The translations under genes and the position numbers were made by a program. DNA of 64,000 nt from the NCBI RefSeq assembly GCF_042646425.1, contig NZ_JBHRTR010000031.1, positions 124,001-188,000 on the forward strand, in the 5' to 3' direction. The notes below the pieces were generated by a model, which was given only the letters and a program-made list of their open reading frames with translations, made no database searches and had not been told where the DNA came from. The stretch comes from Marinibaculum pumilum (GTDB lineage Bacteria; Pseudomonadota; Alphaproteobacteria; Ferrovibrionales; Ferrovibrionaceae). This document shows, in pieces, positions 24,141 through 32,220 of this stretch; within the stretch, counting starts at the first letter, position 1, and every line of letters starts with the position of its first letter.

Positions 24141-25181
24141 ATGTTATCAGCCGTACACATCAAGGAGGATCGTCCCTGGTTAGAAGGCGCCAATGCTTTC
24201 GTGGCGGAGCGCCTCCAACCCCTGATCGAACGCGAGCAGGCGGACTATCCGGGTCGGATCATCGTCGATCACCGGGCCGAGTATTGGAAGGTGTTCGCAG
24301 CGTTCATCGGCGGAATCGCCCTGTTCTTCCTGCTCGCCTCGGGCGGCGGAAAGGCGCTGCTGCTGGCGTTCATCCTGCTGCCGCTGATGATCATCGCCCT
24401 GATCGTCGTCGGGCGGTGGGTCTGGGCGCGGCGCCGGAAGAGGGAAAAAGTGGAGAACAGGGCCCGCGCGCGGGAGAAGCGCATCCTGGCGTGTATCGCC
24501 GATTTCCTGGGCTTCGACTTCGAGGCGGCGCCGGCACCGGAGAGCTATGCCGCACTCGAATTCGACATGAAGATGCTGAAGCTGTTCCAGGACAAAGGAA
24601 GCGGCTACCGGCGGTTCTGGACCGACCGGCTGGTGCTGCGGGCAGGCCCGGCCCGGCTTGAGATCTTCGACATGATCTACGGTCCGCTGCCGATGCGGAC
24701 CCCGGTCACACCGTTCCAGGGGCTGGCGATATCCATGCCGCTGCAGTCCAGGCATGTGGACTGCGACCTGGTCGGCATCGGCAGGGCCGAACTGCCGGGC
24801 GGTCTGCGCCTGCAGGTCCACGACGAGTATCTGGGCGACCTGTCGCCGGCTTTCCAGCCTGTACGACTGGAATCCAACGCCTTCCTGTCGCGCTACGACA
24901 TCTTTGCCACCGACCAGGTCATGGCGCGCTACCTGCTGACCCCGTCCCTCATGGAGGCGCTGGACCACGCTGCGCACCTGTTCGATGCGCCGGTGGCCCA
25001 TCTTCTGTTCCGCGGGGATCGTCTGCTCCTGCTGTTGCAGACCCGCAGCGATCCATTGGAATTCGGCGACGGCACCAGGCTGGATTCAGGCATCGCCGTG
25101 CAGGCGGCGTTCCGCGAACTCTCGGCGATCCTCGACCTCTCTGTGATCTTCGCGCGGGAGACGGCGGCGCCGATGCGATAG
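24141..25181 (+). CDS. DUF3137 membrane protein
   Basis: The 346-aa protein has two adjacent transmembrane helices (about 50-90, FAAFIGGIALFFLLASGGG and LLLAFILLPLMIIALIVVG). A large cytosolic domain follows, with SRYDIFATDQVMARYLLTPS and LLFRGDRLLLLL, typical of DUF3137. It is divergent from lemA; the two families are frequently adjacent and are thought to act together in the envelope. No enzymatic motif seen. Confidence 0.8.
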   Translation: MLSAVHIKEDRPWLEGANAFVAERLQPLIEREQADYPGRIIVDHRAEYWKVFAAFIGGIALFFLLASGGGKALLLAFILLPLMIIALIVVGRWVWARRRKREKVENRARAREKRILACIADFLGFDFEAAPAPESYAALEFDMKMLKLFQDKGSGYRRFWTDRLVLRAGPARLEIFDMIYGPLPMRTPVTPFQGLAISMPLQSRHVDCDLVGIGRAELPGGLRLQVHDEYLGDLSPAFQPVRLESNAFLSRYDIFATDQVMARYLLTPSLMEALDHAAHLFDAPVAHLLFRGDRLLLLLQTRSDPLEFGDGTRLDSGIAVQAAFRELSAILDLSVIFARETAAPMR

Positions 25182-25209
25182 ACGGGGCGGTCCGCCGGCT
25201 CTGCGCGGT

Positions 25210-26502
25210 TCAGCCCATCATCGACGGCAGGAGCAGGGCGATCACTGGGAACGCGGTCAGGATCGCCAGCCGCACCACGTCGGCGGCCACAAACGGCAGC
25301 ACGCCGGTATAGATGGTGCCCAGCGGCAGGTCCCGGTTCATCGAGCGCATGATGAAGATGTTCATGCCGATCGGCGGGGTGATCAGGCTGATTTCGGTCA
25401 CCGTGACCACGATGATGCCGAACCAGATCAGGTCGAAGCCCAGGAAGGAGATCACCGGGTAGAACACCGGCACCGTCAGCAGGATCATGCCCAGGCTGTC
25501 CAGGAACATGCCCATCACGAAATAGATCACCAGCATCAGCAGGATGACGGTGTAGGGCGCCAGGCCTGCCGCCTGGATGCCGTCGATCAGCATGTTGGGC
25601 AGGCCGCTCATCGAGATCAGGTTGGAGAACAGCTCCGCGCCGACGATGATGATGAACAGCATCGCGCTGGTCACAACGGTATCGGTGGCAATCCGCGCCA
25701 GGCCGCGCAGGTCGAAGCCGCTGCGGCGCAGGAAGAAGTACATCGCGCCGCAGGCGCCGATGCCGGCGGCCTCCGTCGGGGTGAAGACGCCGCCATAGAT
25801 TCCGCCGATGACGATGGCGAACAGCACCGCGACGGCCCAGACCTGACCCAGTGCCCGCAGCCGGTCGCGCCAGGCGTGGCGCGGGCCGGCGGGGCCCAGC
25901 TCCGGGCGCGCGGCGGTCACCGCGAAGACGGCGACCAGATAGAGCGACAGCGCCAGCAGCCCGGGCAGGATGCCGGCGATGAACAGGCGGCCGATCTCGG
26001 TCTCGGTCATGATGCCGTAGATCACCAGGATGATGCTGGGCGGGATCATGATGCCGAGGGTGCCGCCGGCGGCGACCGAGCCGGCAGCGAGGCGGCGGGA
26101 ATAATTGTAGGCGCGCATCTCCGGCAGGGCGATCTGCGACATCGTCGCCGTCGTCGCGACCGAGGAGCCGCTGATCGCGCTGAAGCCGCCGCAGGCGAGG
26201 ATGGTGGCGCCTGCCAGGCCGCCGCGGAAATGACCGATGAAGGCATTGGCGGCGCGGAACAGTTCCCGCGACAGGCCGGAGGCGGAGACCAGGTTGCCCA
26301 TCAGGATGAACAGCGGAATCACCGACAGCGGATAGTTGTTGAAGCTGTCGTAGATCGTCGGGCCGATCATGTAGAGCGCCGGCTCCACGCCGGTATAGGT
26401 CATGAAGCCGACCACGCCGACGATGCCCAGGGCGAAGGCGATGGGCAGGCCCAGAAAGGCCAGGGCCAGCATCACCGCGAAAGCGATCAGTGCCGTGGTC
26501 AC
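25210..26502 (-). CDS. dctM: TRAP transporter large permease, DctM
   Basis: The 430-aa protein has about 12 hydrophobic segments and DctM signatures such as PLFILMGNLVSASGLSREL, GTLGIMIPPSIILVIYGI and ITPPIGMNIFIMRSM. Driven by an ion gradient, it imports carboxylates captured by DctP. It starts at GTG (26500-26502), overlapping the dctQ stop as GTGA. It is the last gene of the long minus-strand catabolic cluster, so its substrate is probably an aromatic or related acid degraded by those enzymes. Confidence 0.92.
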   Translation of the reverse strand: MTTALIAFAVMLALAFLGLPIAFALGIVGVVGFMTYTGVEPALYMIGPTIYDSFNNYPLSVIPLFILMGNLVSASGLSRELFRAANAFIGHFRGGLAGATILACGGFSAISGSSVATTATMSQIALPEMRAYNYSRRLAAGSVAAGGTLGIMIPPSIILVIYGIMTETEIGRLFIAGILPGLLALSLYLVAVFAVTAARPELGPAGPRHAWRDRLRALGQVWAVAVLFAIVIGGIYGGVFTPTEAAGIGACGAMYFFLRRSGFDLRGLARIATDTVVTSAMLFIIIVGAELFSNLISMSGLPNMLIDGIQAAGLAPYTVILLMLVIYFVMGMFLDSLGMILLTVPVFYPVISFLGFDLIWFGIIVVTVTEISLITPPIGMNIFIMRSMNRDLPLGTIYTGVLPFVAADVVRLAILTAFPVIALLLPSMMG

Positions 26503-27011
26503 AGGCCCGGGCCCTCGTCCGCGATCCGATCGGCCTCAGTGTCGCGCGGCGGCCGCAGGCTGGTGGCCAGGGCCACCGCGGCACCGATGGCCAGGCTGGC
26601 CGCGATCGCGAAGGCGATCGGCGCGGCCGGGATCTCGAAATACATCGTATGTTCGTTGCCCAGCGCATAATCCTCCGCCTGCACGAACATCTGCCGCGCC
26701 GCCACACCGAGGGCGCCGGCCATCACCAGGCCGAGCACGATCCGCCGCACCCGCTGGAAGCGCGGCGCGCGGATCCCGTCCACGAAGTCGACGGTGATAT
26801 GCGCCTGGCGCCGCTCCACCAGCGGCAAAGCGAGGCCGATCATCAGCGCCAGCACGATCTCGGTGATCTCCAGCGCGCCGGGGACCGGTGCGCTGAGAAG
26901 ATAGCGGCCCAGCACGTCGACCAGGGTCAGCAGCGCCAGGAAAACGATCATGCAGGCAAGAAGGCCCCGCCACAGCGCGGCGAGGCCTTCCCAGGATCGA
27001 TGACGGAACAT
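26499..27011 (-). CDS. dctQ: TRAP transporter small permease, DctQ
   Basis: The 170-aa, four-helix membrane protein has the DctQ pattern: LLTLVDVLGRYLLSAPVPG, EITEIVLALMIGLALPLVE, then RRQAHITVDFV. The start at 27011 places the charged N-terminus (MFRHRSWEG) right after dctP (20 bp). It pairs with the large permease through a GTGA overlap. Confidence 0.9.
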   Translation of the reverse strand: MFRHRSWEGLAALWRGLLACMIVFLALLTLVDVLGRYLLSAPVPGALEITEIVLALMIGLALPLVERRQAHITVDFVDGIRAPRFQRVRRIVLGLVMAGALGVAARQMFVQAEDYALGNEHTMYFEIPAAPIAFAIAASLAIGAAVALATSLRPPRDTEADRIADEGPGL

Positions 27012-27031
27012 GGAGGAGGGAGCGGTGCGGG

Positions 27032-28108
27032 TCAGCCGCCGGCCTTGGCGCGTTCCTTCGCCACCTTGTCGGCCTCCTGGCGCAGGTAGTCCAGGATCTC
27101 CGCGCCGTTGTCCATGCCGCGCTCCGCCTTCAGGTCGGCGATCCATTCCTGCTCGATACCGCCGAGCCGGTCCTGCATCGCCTTCACGGTGGCGGGATCC
27201 GCCTGGATCACGTCCACCCCGGCTTCCTTCAGCACGCCGACCGCCTTCTGGTTGCCCAGGTCATAGGTGTTGTGGGCGTAGTGCCAGCTCAGGTTCTCGC
27301 CGGCCAGCTTGTCGATCGCGGCCTGGTCCTTGGCGCAGATCTCGTTCCACTTGCGCTCCGACATGATGATCGCGCTGGTCAGGCGGTAGAAGCCGCCGGG
27401 CACCCGCACCGCATTGTCCAGCTGGCCTTCCAGCTTGAACGACATCACGCCTTCCGGGATCGTGAAGATGCCGTCGACGATGCCGGCGGAGAGCATCTCG
27501 TAGACCTCGGTGATCGGCTTCAGCACGCCGACCATGCCCAGCGCGTCGGCGACCTTCGGGGTGACGGTGCCGGCCACCCGGACCTTCAGTCCCTGCAGGT
27601 CCTCCAGCGAGGTGAAATCCTTGCCCTTCAGCCAGAGGTCGCCGCCGGTCTGGGTGGCCAGAGCCAGAAGCTTCACGCCGTCGAAATCGCCGGCACCCGT
27701 CAGGTACTTCTGGTAGGTGCGCCAGAAGGCGATCGAGGTCGGCCCGGCCTCGCCGCCGATGAACGGCAGCTCGGCGCCCGCCTCGGCCACGAAGCGGCCC
27801 GGCGTGTAGCTGTTGTTGATCACCGTGAAGTCGACGGTGCCGGCCTTCACCAGGTCGAAATGCGCCTGCGGCTTGCCCAGCGGCTTGGGCAGGGTGTTGA
27901 TCTTCACCCGGCCCTCGGTCGCTTCCTCGACCTGTTTGAACCAGTCCTCCATGTGCGGGACCGACTGGTGGGTCGGCGGCACCCAGCGGGAATACATCAG
28001 CCGCACATCCTCGCAGTCCTGCGCGGCGGCCGGCGCGGCCAGGGCGATCGTGCCGGCAATGACGGCCGAGAGGGCGGCTGCGGGCATGGCTAGGGACAGT
28101 CGCGACAT
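27032..28108 (-). CDS. dctP: TRAP transporter substrate-binding protein, DctP
   Basis: The 358-aa periplasmic binding protein has a signal peptide (MSRLSLAMPAAALSAVIAG, cleavage likely before QDCEDV). DctP features are the VRLMYSRWVPPTHQS strand, LVKAGTVDFTVINN and LQGLKVRVAGTVTPKVADAL with the ligand-binding Arg. The start at 28108 is supported by GGGAGGAAACAAAG. A shared regulatory motif lies 84 bp upstream, between dctP and the IclR gene. Confidence 0.9.
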   Translation of the reverse strand: MSRLSLAMPAAALSAVIAGTIALAAPAAAQDCEDVRLMYSRWVPPTHQSVPHMEDWFKQVEEATEGRVKINTLPKPLGKPQAHFDLVKAGTVDFTVINNSYTPGRFVAEAGAELPFIGGEAGPTSIAFWRTYQKYLTGAGDFDGVKLLALATQTGGDLWLKGKDFTSLEDLQGLKVRVAGTVTPKVADALGMVGVLKPITEVYEMLSAGIVDGIFTIPEGVMSFKLEGQLDNAVRVPGGFYRLTSAIIMSERKWNEICAKDQAAIDKLAGENLSWHYAHNTYDLGNQKAVGVLKEAGVDVIQADPATVKAMQDRLGGIEQEWIADLKAERGMDNGAEILDYLRQEADKVAKERAKAGG

Positions 28109-28191
28109 CTTTGTTTCCTCCCGATCATCTGTTCTCACACCGGCCGGCTTCGTGCCGAACGATGCCTCTGTCGGGCGGGAGTTTCCCAATG

Positions 28192-28220
28192 GCAAACCGA
28201 ATTCGTCAAGAGCAAATCGG
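28192..28220. promoter_or_regulatory. Shared GCAAACCG/TCAA..CAAA motif, site A (upstream of dctP)
   Basis: GCAAACCGAATTCGTCAAGA is followed by GCAAATCGG. It aligns base for base with the site at 63877 and in its core with the site at 33295. The repeated GCAAAYCG unit recurs once more at 28222. Candidate operator for the adjacent IclR regulator (inference). Confidence 0.5.
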
Positions 28221-28280
28221 CGCAAACGCCCCCGCGCCGGCGCACCGACGGCGCCGCAGGAACGGGTGCTGCGGGAAAAC

Positions 28281-29255
28281 TCAGCCGGCGGAGCGGCGCT
28301 TGCGACCGGGGCGCAGGGTGCCGGCCCGGGCCGGCTGCTCCGTCACTTCCTTGCGGGACCGCCGTGCGGGCTTCGCCGGCGGACTCTTCTCCGCCGGCGG
28401 GGCGTCGGGGACGGGGCCGGAGAACCCCATCCTGGCGGAGACCCGGCCGGCGGCGCCGGTGACCAGGCCGGCGAAATGGTCGCGACGCTCGCCGATCAGG
28501 CGTTGCGGCCCAAGCAGGGTCAGGCTCGCGGCCAGCGCGCCGCTATAGTCGAAGATCGGCGCGGAAAGGGCGGCGAAGCCGGCATTGATCGGGTAGCGCA
28601 CGCCCAGATTCTCCTCCTGGACCGTGTCCCAGTCGGTGAAGGCATAGCCACGGCTGCGCACGGTATCGACGATCATCGACATGCGCTGCCGCAGGGTGCC
28701 GGCATCCGGCGGATCGTCGTCGGGGTCGCTGGTCATCTGGTCGACCGCCATCACCATGTCGGCCTCCGCGCCCGCCCGCCAGGCCAGGAAGACCCGGCCG
28801 GTGGAGGACCGCAGCAGTGGCAGGACATAGCCGATCCGCACCACCATCGAACCCTGGTATTCGCCGTCGACCTTCAGCACGATGGTCGGCCCGCGGCTGC
28901 CCCAGACGCAGACATAGGCGGCGCAGGCGGTGGCCTGCCGCAGCGGCGCCAGTTCCTCCCGCGCCAGGCCGACGACATCGAGCTGGCGGATCGCCGACAG
29001 GCCGATCTGGGTTGCGAACGGGCCCAGCCCGTAATGCCCGGTCTCCGGGTTCTGGTGGACCAGCCCCTCGTCGGCGAAGCTGGCCAGGTAGAGATAGGCC
29101 TTGCTGGCGCTCATGCCGGCGGCGGCGGCGATCTCCTTCAGCGGGCGATAGCCGTCGAGCGCCTCCAGGGCGCGGATCAGCCGGAACCCGACCTCGATCG
29201 ACTTGACCCGCCGGGCGGCCGGACGGGCAGGGGCGGGCGGACTGGATTGCGGCAA
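28281..29255 (-). CDS. IclR family transcriptional regulator
   Basis: The protein is about 324 aa. A winged HTH (LKEIAAAAGMSASKAYLYLA) follows the KSIEVGFRLIRAL helix. The IclR effector domain then runs to about residue 260 (VGLAREELAPLRQAT, SSTGRVFLAW, GYAFTDWDTVQEENLGVRYP, SLTLLG). The basic C-terminal tail (PARRSRKEVTEQ) is unusual. No ATG precedes the HTH; TTG at 29255 with GGGAG upstream is the best start, so the N-terminus is uncertain. It sits inside the ring-cleavage/TRAP cluster and probably controls it in response to an aromatic effector. Confidence 0.82.
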   Translation of the reverse strand: MPQSSPPAPARPAARRVKSIEVGFRLIRALEALDGYRPLKEIAAAAGMSASKAYLYLASFADEGLVHQNPETGHYGLGPFATQIGLSAIRQLDVVGLAREELAPLRQATACAAYVCVWGSRGPTIVLKVDGEYQGSMVVRIGYVLPLLRSSTGRVFLAWRAGAEADMVMAVDQMTSDPDDDPPDAGTLRQRMSMIVDTVRSRGYAFTDWDTVQEENLGVRYPINAGFAALSAPIFDYSGALAASLTLLGPQRLIGERRDHFAGLVTGAAGRVSARMGFSGPVPDAPPAEKSPPAKPARRSRKEVTEQPARAGTLRPGRKRRSAG

Positions 29256-29338
29256 AGCTGGCGACTCCCGTGGCGTGCCGCCCCGCGGGCCGCCGGCCGC
29301 GCACCCGGCGGGAGCGGGCGGCCGGCGCCATGGGCGGC

Positions 29339-30328
29339 CTACTTGAACGCCCGAGTGTATACCTTCCGGCAGTTGTCCTCGAAAATCTTCTTCCGGTCGG
29401 CCTCGGACAGCCAGCCGATACCCTCGATCACCGGCTTCAGGTTGTCGAAGTCGTGCCCCCAGTCCGGGTTGTGCACGGAGCCGGTGCCCGGGCGCTCGGT
29501 GCCGAACATGCAATTGTCGGTGCCGACGACCCGGAACAGGAGGTCCAGCGCCTCTTCGGAATAGTTGCAGGTGTCGAAGTAGAGCTTGCGCATCAGGTCG
29601 TCGAAGGTGGCGTCCTTCTTGCGGCGCAGATGCCAGGCGCGGAAGCGGCCCATCTGGTAGGGGATCGCGCCGCCGCCATGGGAGACGACGATCTTCAGGT
29701 TGGGGAAATCCTCGAACACCTTCGATTCCAGCAGCGAGATGATCGCGATGCTTTCCTCGTTGATGAACTTCAGGGTGTAGGATTCGCGGGCATGGCAGCA
29801 GCTGGCCGAATGCACCAGGGCCGGCACGTCCAGCTCGACCAGCTTCTCGTACAGCGGGTACCAGAACTCGTCGCCCATGCCGGGCGGCGGGGCGCCGTCG
29901 CCCTCCACCGGGTCCGGGTTGATCAGGCAGCCGACGAAGCCCAGCTCCTTCACGCAGCGCTCCAGCTCCTCCAGGCAGTTCTCCGGCGAGGTGTCGCGGA
30001 ACTGCGGCAGGCCGGCCACACCGCGGAAACGGTCGGGGAACTGCCGGCACTGCCAGGCGATGATGTCGTTGACATAGCGGGTCCAGAGTTCCGTCACCGT
30101 GCCCGGTCGCACCGAATGCATCTGCGCGAAGGGGCGGGGGGAGAGGAACTGGATGTCGGTGCCGACATCGTCCATCTGCTTCAGCAGCTTCTCGGTCGGC
30201 GGCAGCAGGATCTCGTCGTCGGGGATCTTGCGGCCGGCGCGCGGATTGCCGCGGCTGGAGACCAGGTCCGCCATGTAGCGATAGGCGGTCTCCGGCATCA
30301 CCACATGGGCATGGGAATCGATGATCAT
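29339..30328 (-). CDS. LigJ/ACMSD-type amidohydrolase, putative 4-oxalomesaconate hydratase
   Basis: The 329-aa metal-dependent TIM-barrel enzyme has an N-terminal HxH at 6-8 (DSHAHVV), H173 (LVHSASCCH), H217 in SHGGGAIPYQMGRF, and E278 in FGTERPG where decarboxylase relatives have Asp. A Glu at this place and H6/H8 recall the hydratase LigJ of the protocatechuate/gallate pathway. Hydration of 4-oxalomesaconate to 4-carboxy-4-hydroxy-2-oxoadipate would link the LigB-type dioxygenase and RraA-type aldolases of the same operon. Substrate assignment is inference; a 2-hydroxymuconate-semialdehyde-type decarboxylase is the main alternative. Confidence 0.75.
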   Translation of the reverse strand: MIIDSHAHVVMPETAYRYMADLVSSRGNPRAGRKIPDDEILLPPTEKLLKQMDDVGTDIQFLSPRPFAQMHSVRPGTVTELWTRYVNDIIAWQCRQFPDRFRGVAGLPQFRDTSPENCLEELERCVKELGFVGCLINPDPVEGDGAPPPGMGDEFWYPLYEKLVELDVPALVHSASCCHARESYTLKFINEESIAIISLLESKVFEDFPNLKIVVSHGGGAIPYQMGRFRAWHLRRKKDATFDDLMRKLYFDTCNYSEEALDLLFRVVGTDNCMFGTERPGTGSVHNPDWGHDFDNLKPVIEGIGWLSEADRKKIFEDNCRKVYTRAFK

Positions 30329-30331
30329 GGC

Positions 30332-30721
30332 TCAGGCCTCCGTCGCGTAGGCGGTCACTTCAAGCTGGATGCGGGCGCCGCCGCGCAGCGGCATCACCAG
30401 GGCATGCCGGGCCGGGCGGTGCGCCGGGTCCGGGTAATATTCCGTCCAGGGGCCGTTCACAGCGCTCCGGTCGCCCTCGTCGGCCAGGAAGACGGTGACC
30501 TTCACCACGTCCGCCAGCGACATGTCCGCCGCCTCCAGGACCAGCTTCATGTTGGCGAAGGCGTTGCGGACCTGGGTCTCCATGTCCTCGGGCAGCCTGC
30601 CGGTGCCGACCTCCTTGCCGTTGATGCCGCCGCTGATCAGCAGCGGCCCGACGCGGCAGGCCATCGGGATCGGGACACTGCCATGGCCGAGCCCCTCCAC
30701 CTCTATGCTTCTCTGGGTCAT
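30332..30721 (-). CDS. RidA/YjgF family protein
   Basis: The 129-aa protein has the RidA pattern: a GPLLISGGINGKEVGTG strand, ETQVRNAFANMKLVLEAA, DVVKVTVFLAD and near the end HALVMPLRGGARIQLEVTAY. RidA proteins hydrolyse enamine/imine intermediates or act on related unsaturated keto compounds. It is 3 bp from the amidohydrolase and in the same operon. It may process a reactive enol or enamine in the pathway; the usual active-site Arg just before the final strand appears as RGGAR. Confidence 0.82.
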   Translation of the reverse strand: MTQRSIEVEGLGHGSVPIPMACRVGPLLISGGINGKEVGTGRLPEDMETQVRNAFANMKLVLEAADMSLADVVKVTVFLADEGDRSAVNGPWTEYYPDPAHRPARHALVMPLRGGARIQLEVTAYATEA

Positions 30722-30787
30722 CTTCCTTCCCTTCGTTCCCCCCGCCGCCGGCGCGCCTGGCGCCGGGCGGGCCTTTCGATGCGACGC

Positions 30788-31471
30788 TCAGTTTTTCGTG
30801 CGGCTCTGGAGCGCGTGATAGCCCTGCGCGGCGCGGGCCTCGCGCAGGCTGGAGCCTTCGGCGATCGCGGCACGGATCCGTTCCTCAGCCGCCTCGATCG
30901 CCGCGGCCGTCTCCGTGACCTCGGCAAGGCGCGCCGCCGGCACGGCGACGACGCCGTTGTCGTCGCCCAGCAGGATGTCGCCGGCGGCGACCAGCACGCC
31001 GCCGATATCGACCGGCTCATTGGTGGCGACCAGATGCACCCGGTCCTTGCCGGTGCGCATCCAGTGGCCGGTGGCGAACAGCGGGTAGCCCATCTCGCGG
31101 CTGCGATCGACGTCGCGGCAGATGCCGTGGATCACCGTGCCGGCGATACCCCGGCGGGCGGCGGTGTCGGTCAGGATGTCGCCCCAGACGGTGCAGTCGG
31201 TGCGGCCGGCATTGTCGATCGCGACGACCGCCCCGGGCGGCACGTCGTCGATGAAGTCGCCCACCGTACCGCCCTCGATGCCGATCGGCTGGTAGCGCAG
31301 GGTGAAGGCCGGGCCGCAGAGCCGGACGCCGGGAAAGATCGGCATCACCCGGAAGCACTGCCCGGCGATCCCCAGCCGGTCGAGCGCGTCGGAGACGCCC
31401 GAGGTCGACAGGCCGGCCAGGATCTTGAGGGTCGCGGCGGCGTCCGCGCCGCCCTTCTTTGCTGCGCTCAT
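30788..31471 (-). CDS. RraA-like protein, putative 4-carboxy-4-hydroxy-2-oxoadipate aldolase (copy 1)
   Basis: The 227-aa RraA-fold protein shows TSGVSDALDRLGIAG, VVAIDNAGRTDCTVWGDI and VIHGICRDVDRSREMGYPLF. The GD and R-D residues correspond to the Mg/pyruvate-binding site of HMG/CHA aldolases. It would split the hydrated ring-cleavage product into pyruvate and oxaloacetate. Its ATG overlaps the stop of the second RraA gene as ATGA. Having two coupled paralogs may mean a hetero-oligomer or different substrates. Confidence 0.8.
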   Translation of the reverse strand: MSAAKKGGADAAATLKILAGLSTSGVSDALDRLGIAGQCFRVMPIFPGVRLCGPAFTLRYQPIGIEGGTVGDFIDDVPPGAVVAIDNAGRTDCTVWGDILTDTAARRGIAGTVIHGICRDVDRSREMGYPLFATGHWMRTGKDRVHLVATNEPVDIGGVLVAAGDILLGDDNGVVAVPAARLAEVTETAAAIEAAEERIRAAIAEGSSLREARAAQGYHALQSRTKN

Positions 31472-32133
31472 CCGCTCGCCTTCGTCTTCAGCAGGGTTTC
31501 GTAGTTCTGGTTCATCACCTCGCCGATGGAGCGGCCGGCGAACAGCGCGTCGCGGACGCCTTCCTCGAAGGCATGCAGTTCGCGCGCGACGGCCAGCAGT
31601 TCGTCGAAGCGGTCGGCGGGGATGAAGGCGATGCCGCTGCCATCGGCCAGGACATAGTCGCCGGGCCGGACCGTCGCGTGGCCGACCTCGATCGGCTCGT
31701 TGGTCGCCGTCTCCATCACCCGGGATCGTGCCGTCACCGGTGTCGCGCCGCGGGCGAAGACGGGCAGGGCCAGGTCCTCGCTCTCGTCGATGTCGCGCAC
31801 CCGTCCGTCCACGATCACGCCGCCGACCCGCGCCAGGCTGGCGGAGGTCGACAGCAGCCCGCCCCAGCAGGCGCAGTCGTCGCGGGAGCGGTGCGACATC
31901 ACGATGATGTCGCCGGGGGCGGCGGCCTCCACCGCGTTGGCGCCCAGATGGCGCTTCGGCACGTCGCCGCTGAAGCGGTCGATCTGCACCGTCACGCAGC
32001 GGCCGAAAATGCGGCGGCGGGTGGTCAGGCGCTGGATCTCCTGGATGCCGTGCGGCAGGCCCAGCTTCTCCAGCGCGTCGGAAACCAGGCAGGTGTCGTA
32101 GGCCAGCATCTCCCGGCGCAGGGTGTCATCCAT
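31468..32133 (-). CDS. RraA-like protein, putative aldolase (copy 2)
   Basis: The 221-aa RraA-fold protein has TCLVSDALEKLGLPHG, DIIVMSHRSRDDCACWGGLL and VIVDGRVRDIDE. Compared with copy 1 the GD pair is GG (CWGGLL), so metal binding may differ and it may be structural or act on another substrate. It is upstream of and translationally coupled to copy 1. It follows the LigB-type dioxygenase gene after 87 bp that include a 15-bp tandem repeat. Confidence 0.78.
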   Translation of the reverse strand: MDDTLRREMLAYDTCLVSDALEKLGLPHGIQEIQRLTTRRRIFGRCVTVQIDRFSGDVPKRHLGANAVEAAAPGDIIVMSHRSRDDCACWGGLLSTSASLARVGGVIVDGRVRDIDESEDLALPVFARGATPVTARSRVMETATNEPIEVGHATVRPGDYVLADGSGIAFIPADRFDELLAVARELHAFEEGVRDALFAGRSIGEVMNQNYETLLKTKASG

Positions 32134-32151
32134 GGCGTTGCTTCCTTCCTT

Positions 32152-32196
32152 CAGCCGGTCCTTTGGCAGCCGGTCTTTTGGCAGCCGGTCTTGCTG
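32152..32196. repeat. Three tandem 15-bp repeats between ligB-like and RraA genes
   Basis: CAGCCGGTCCTTTGG, CAGCCGGTCTTTTGG and a partly matching third unit (CAGCCGGTCTTGCTG) follow head to tail. They overlap the leader of RraA copy 2. Probably replication-slippage products; a regulatory role is not evident. Confidence 0.6.
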
Positions 32197-32220
32197 TTGC
32201 GCAGGCAGCCGGGTCGCGGC

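Noticed and set aside
32152..32196. Possible CRISPR-like repeats
   Set aside because: The units are contiguous 15-bp tandem repeats without spacers and lie within an operon leader.
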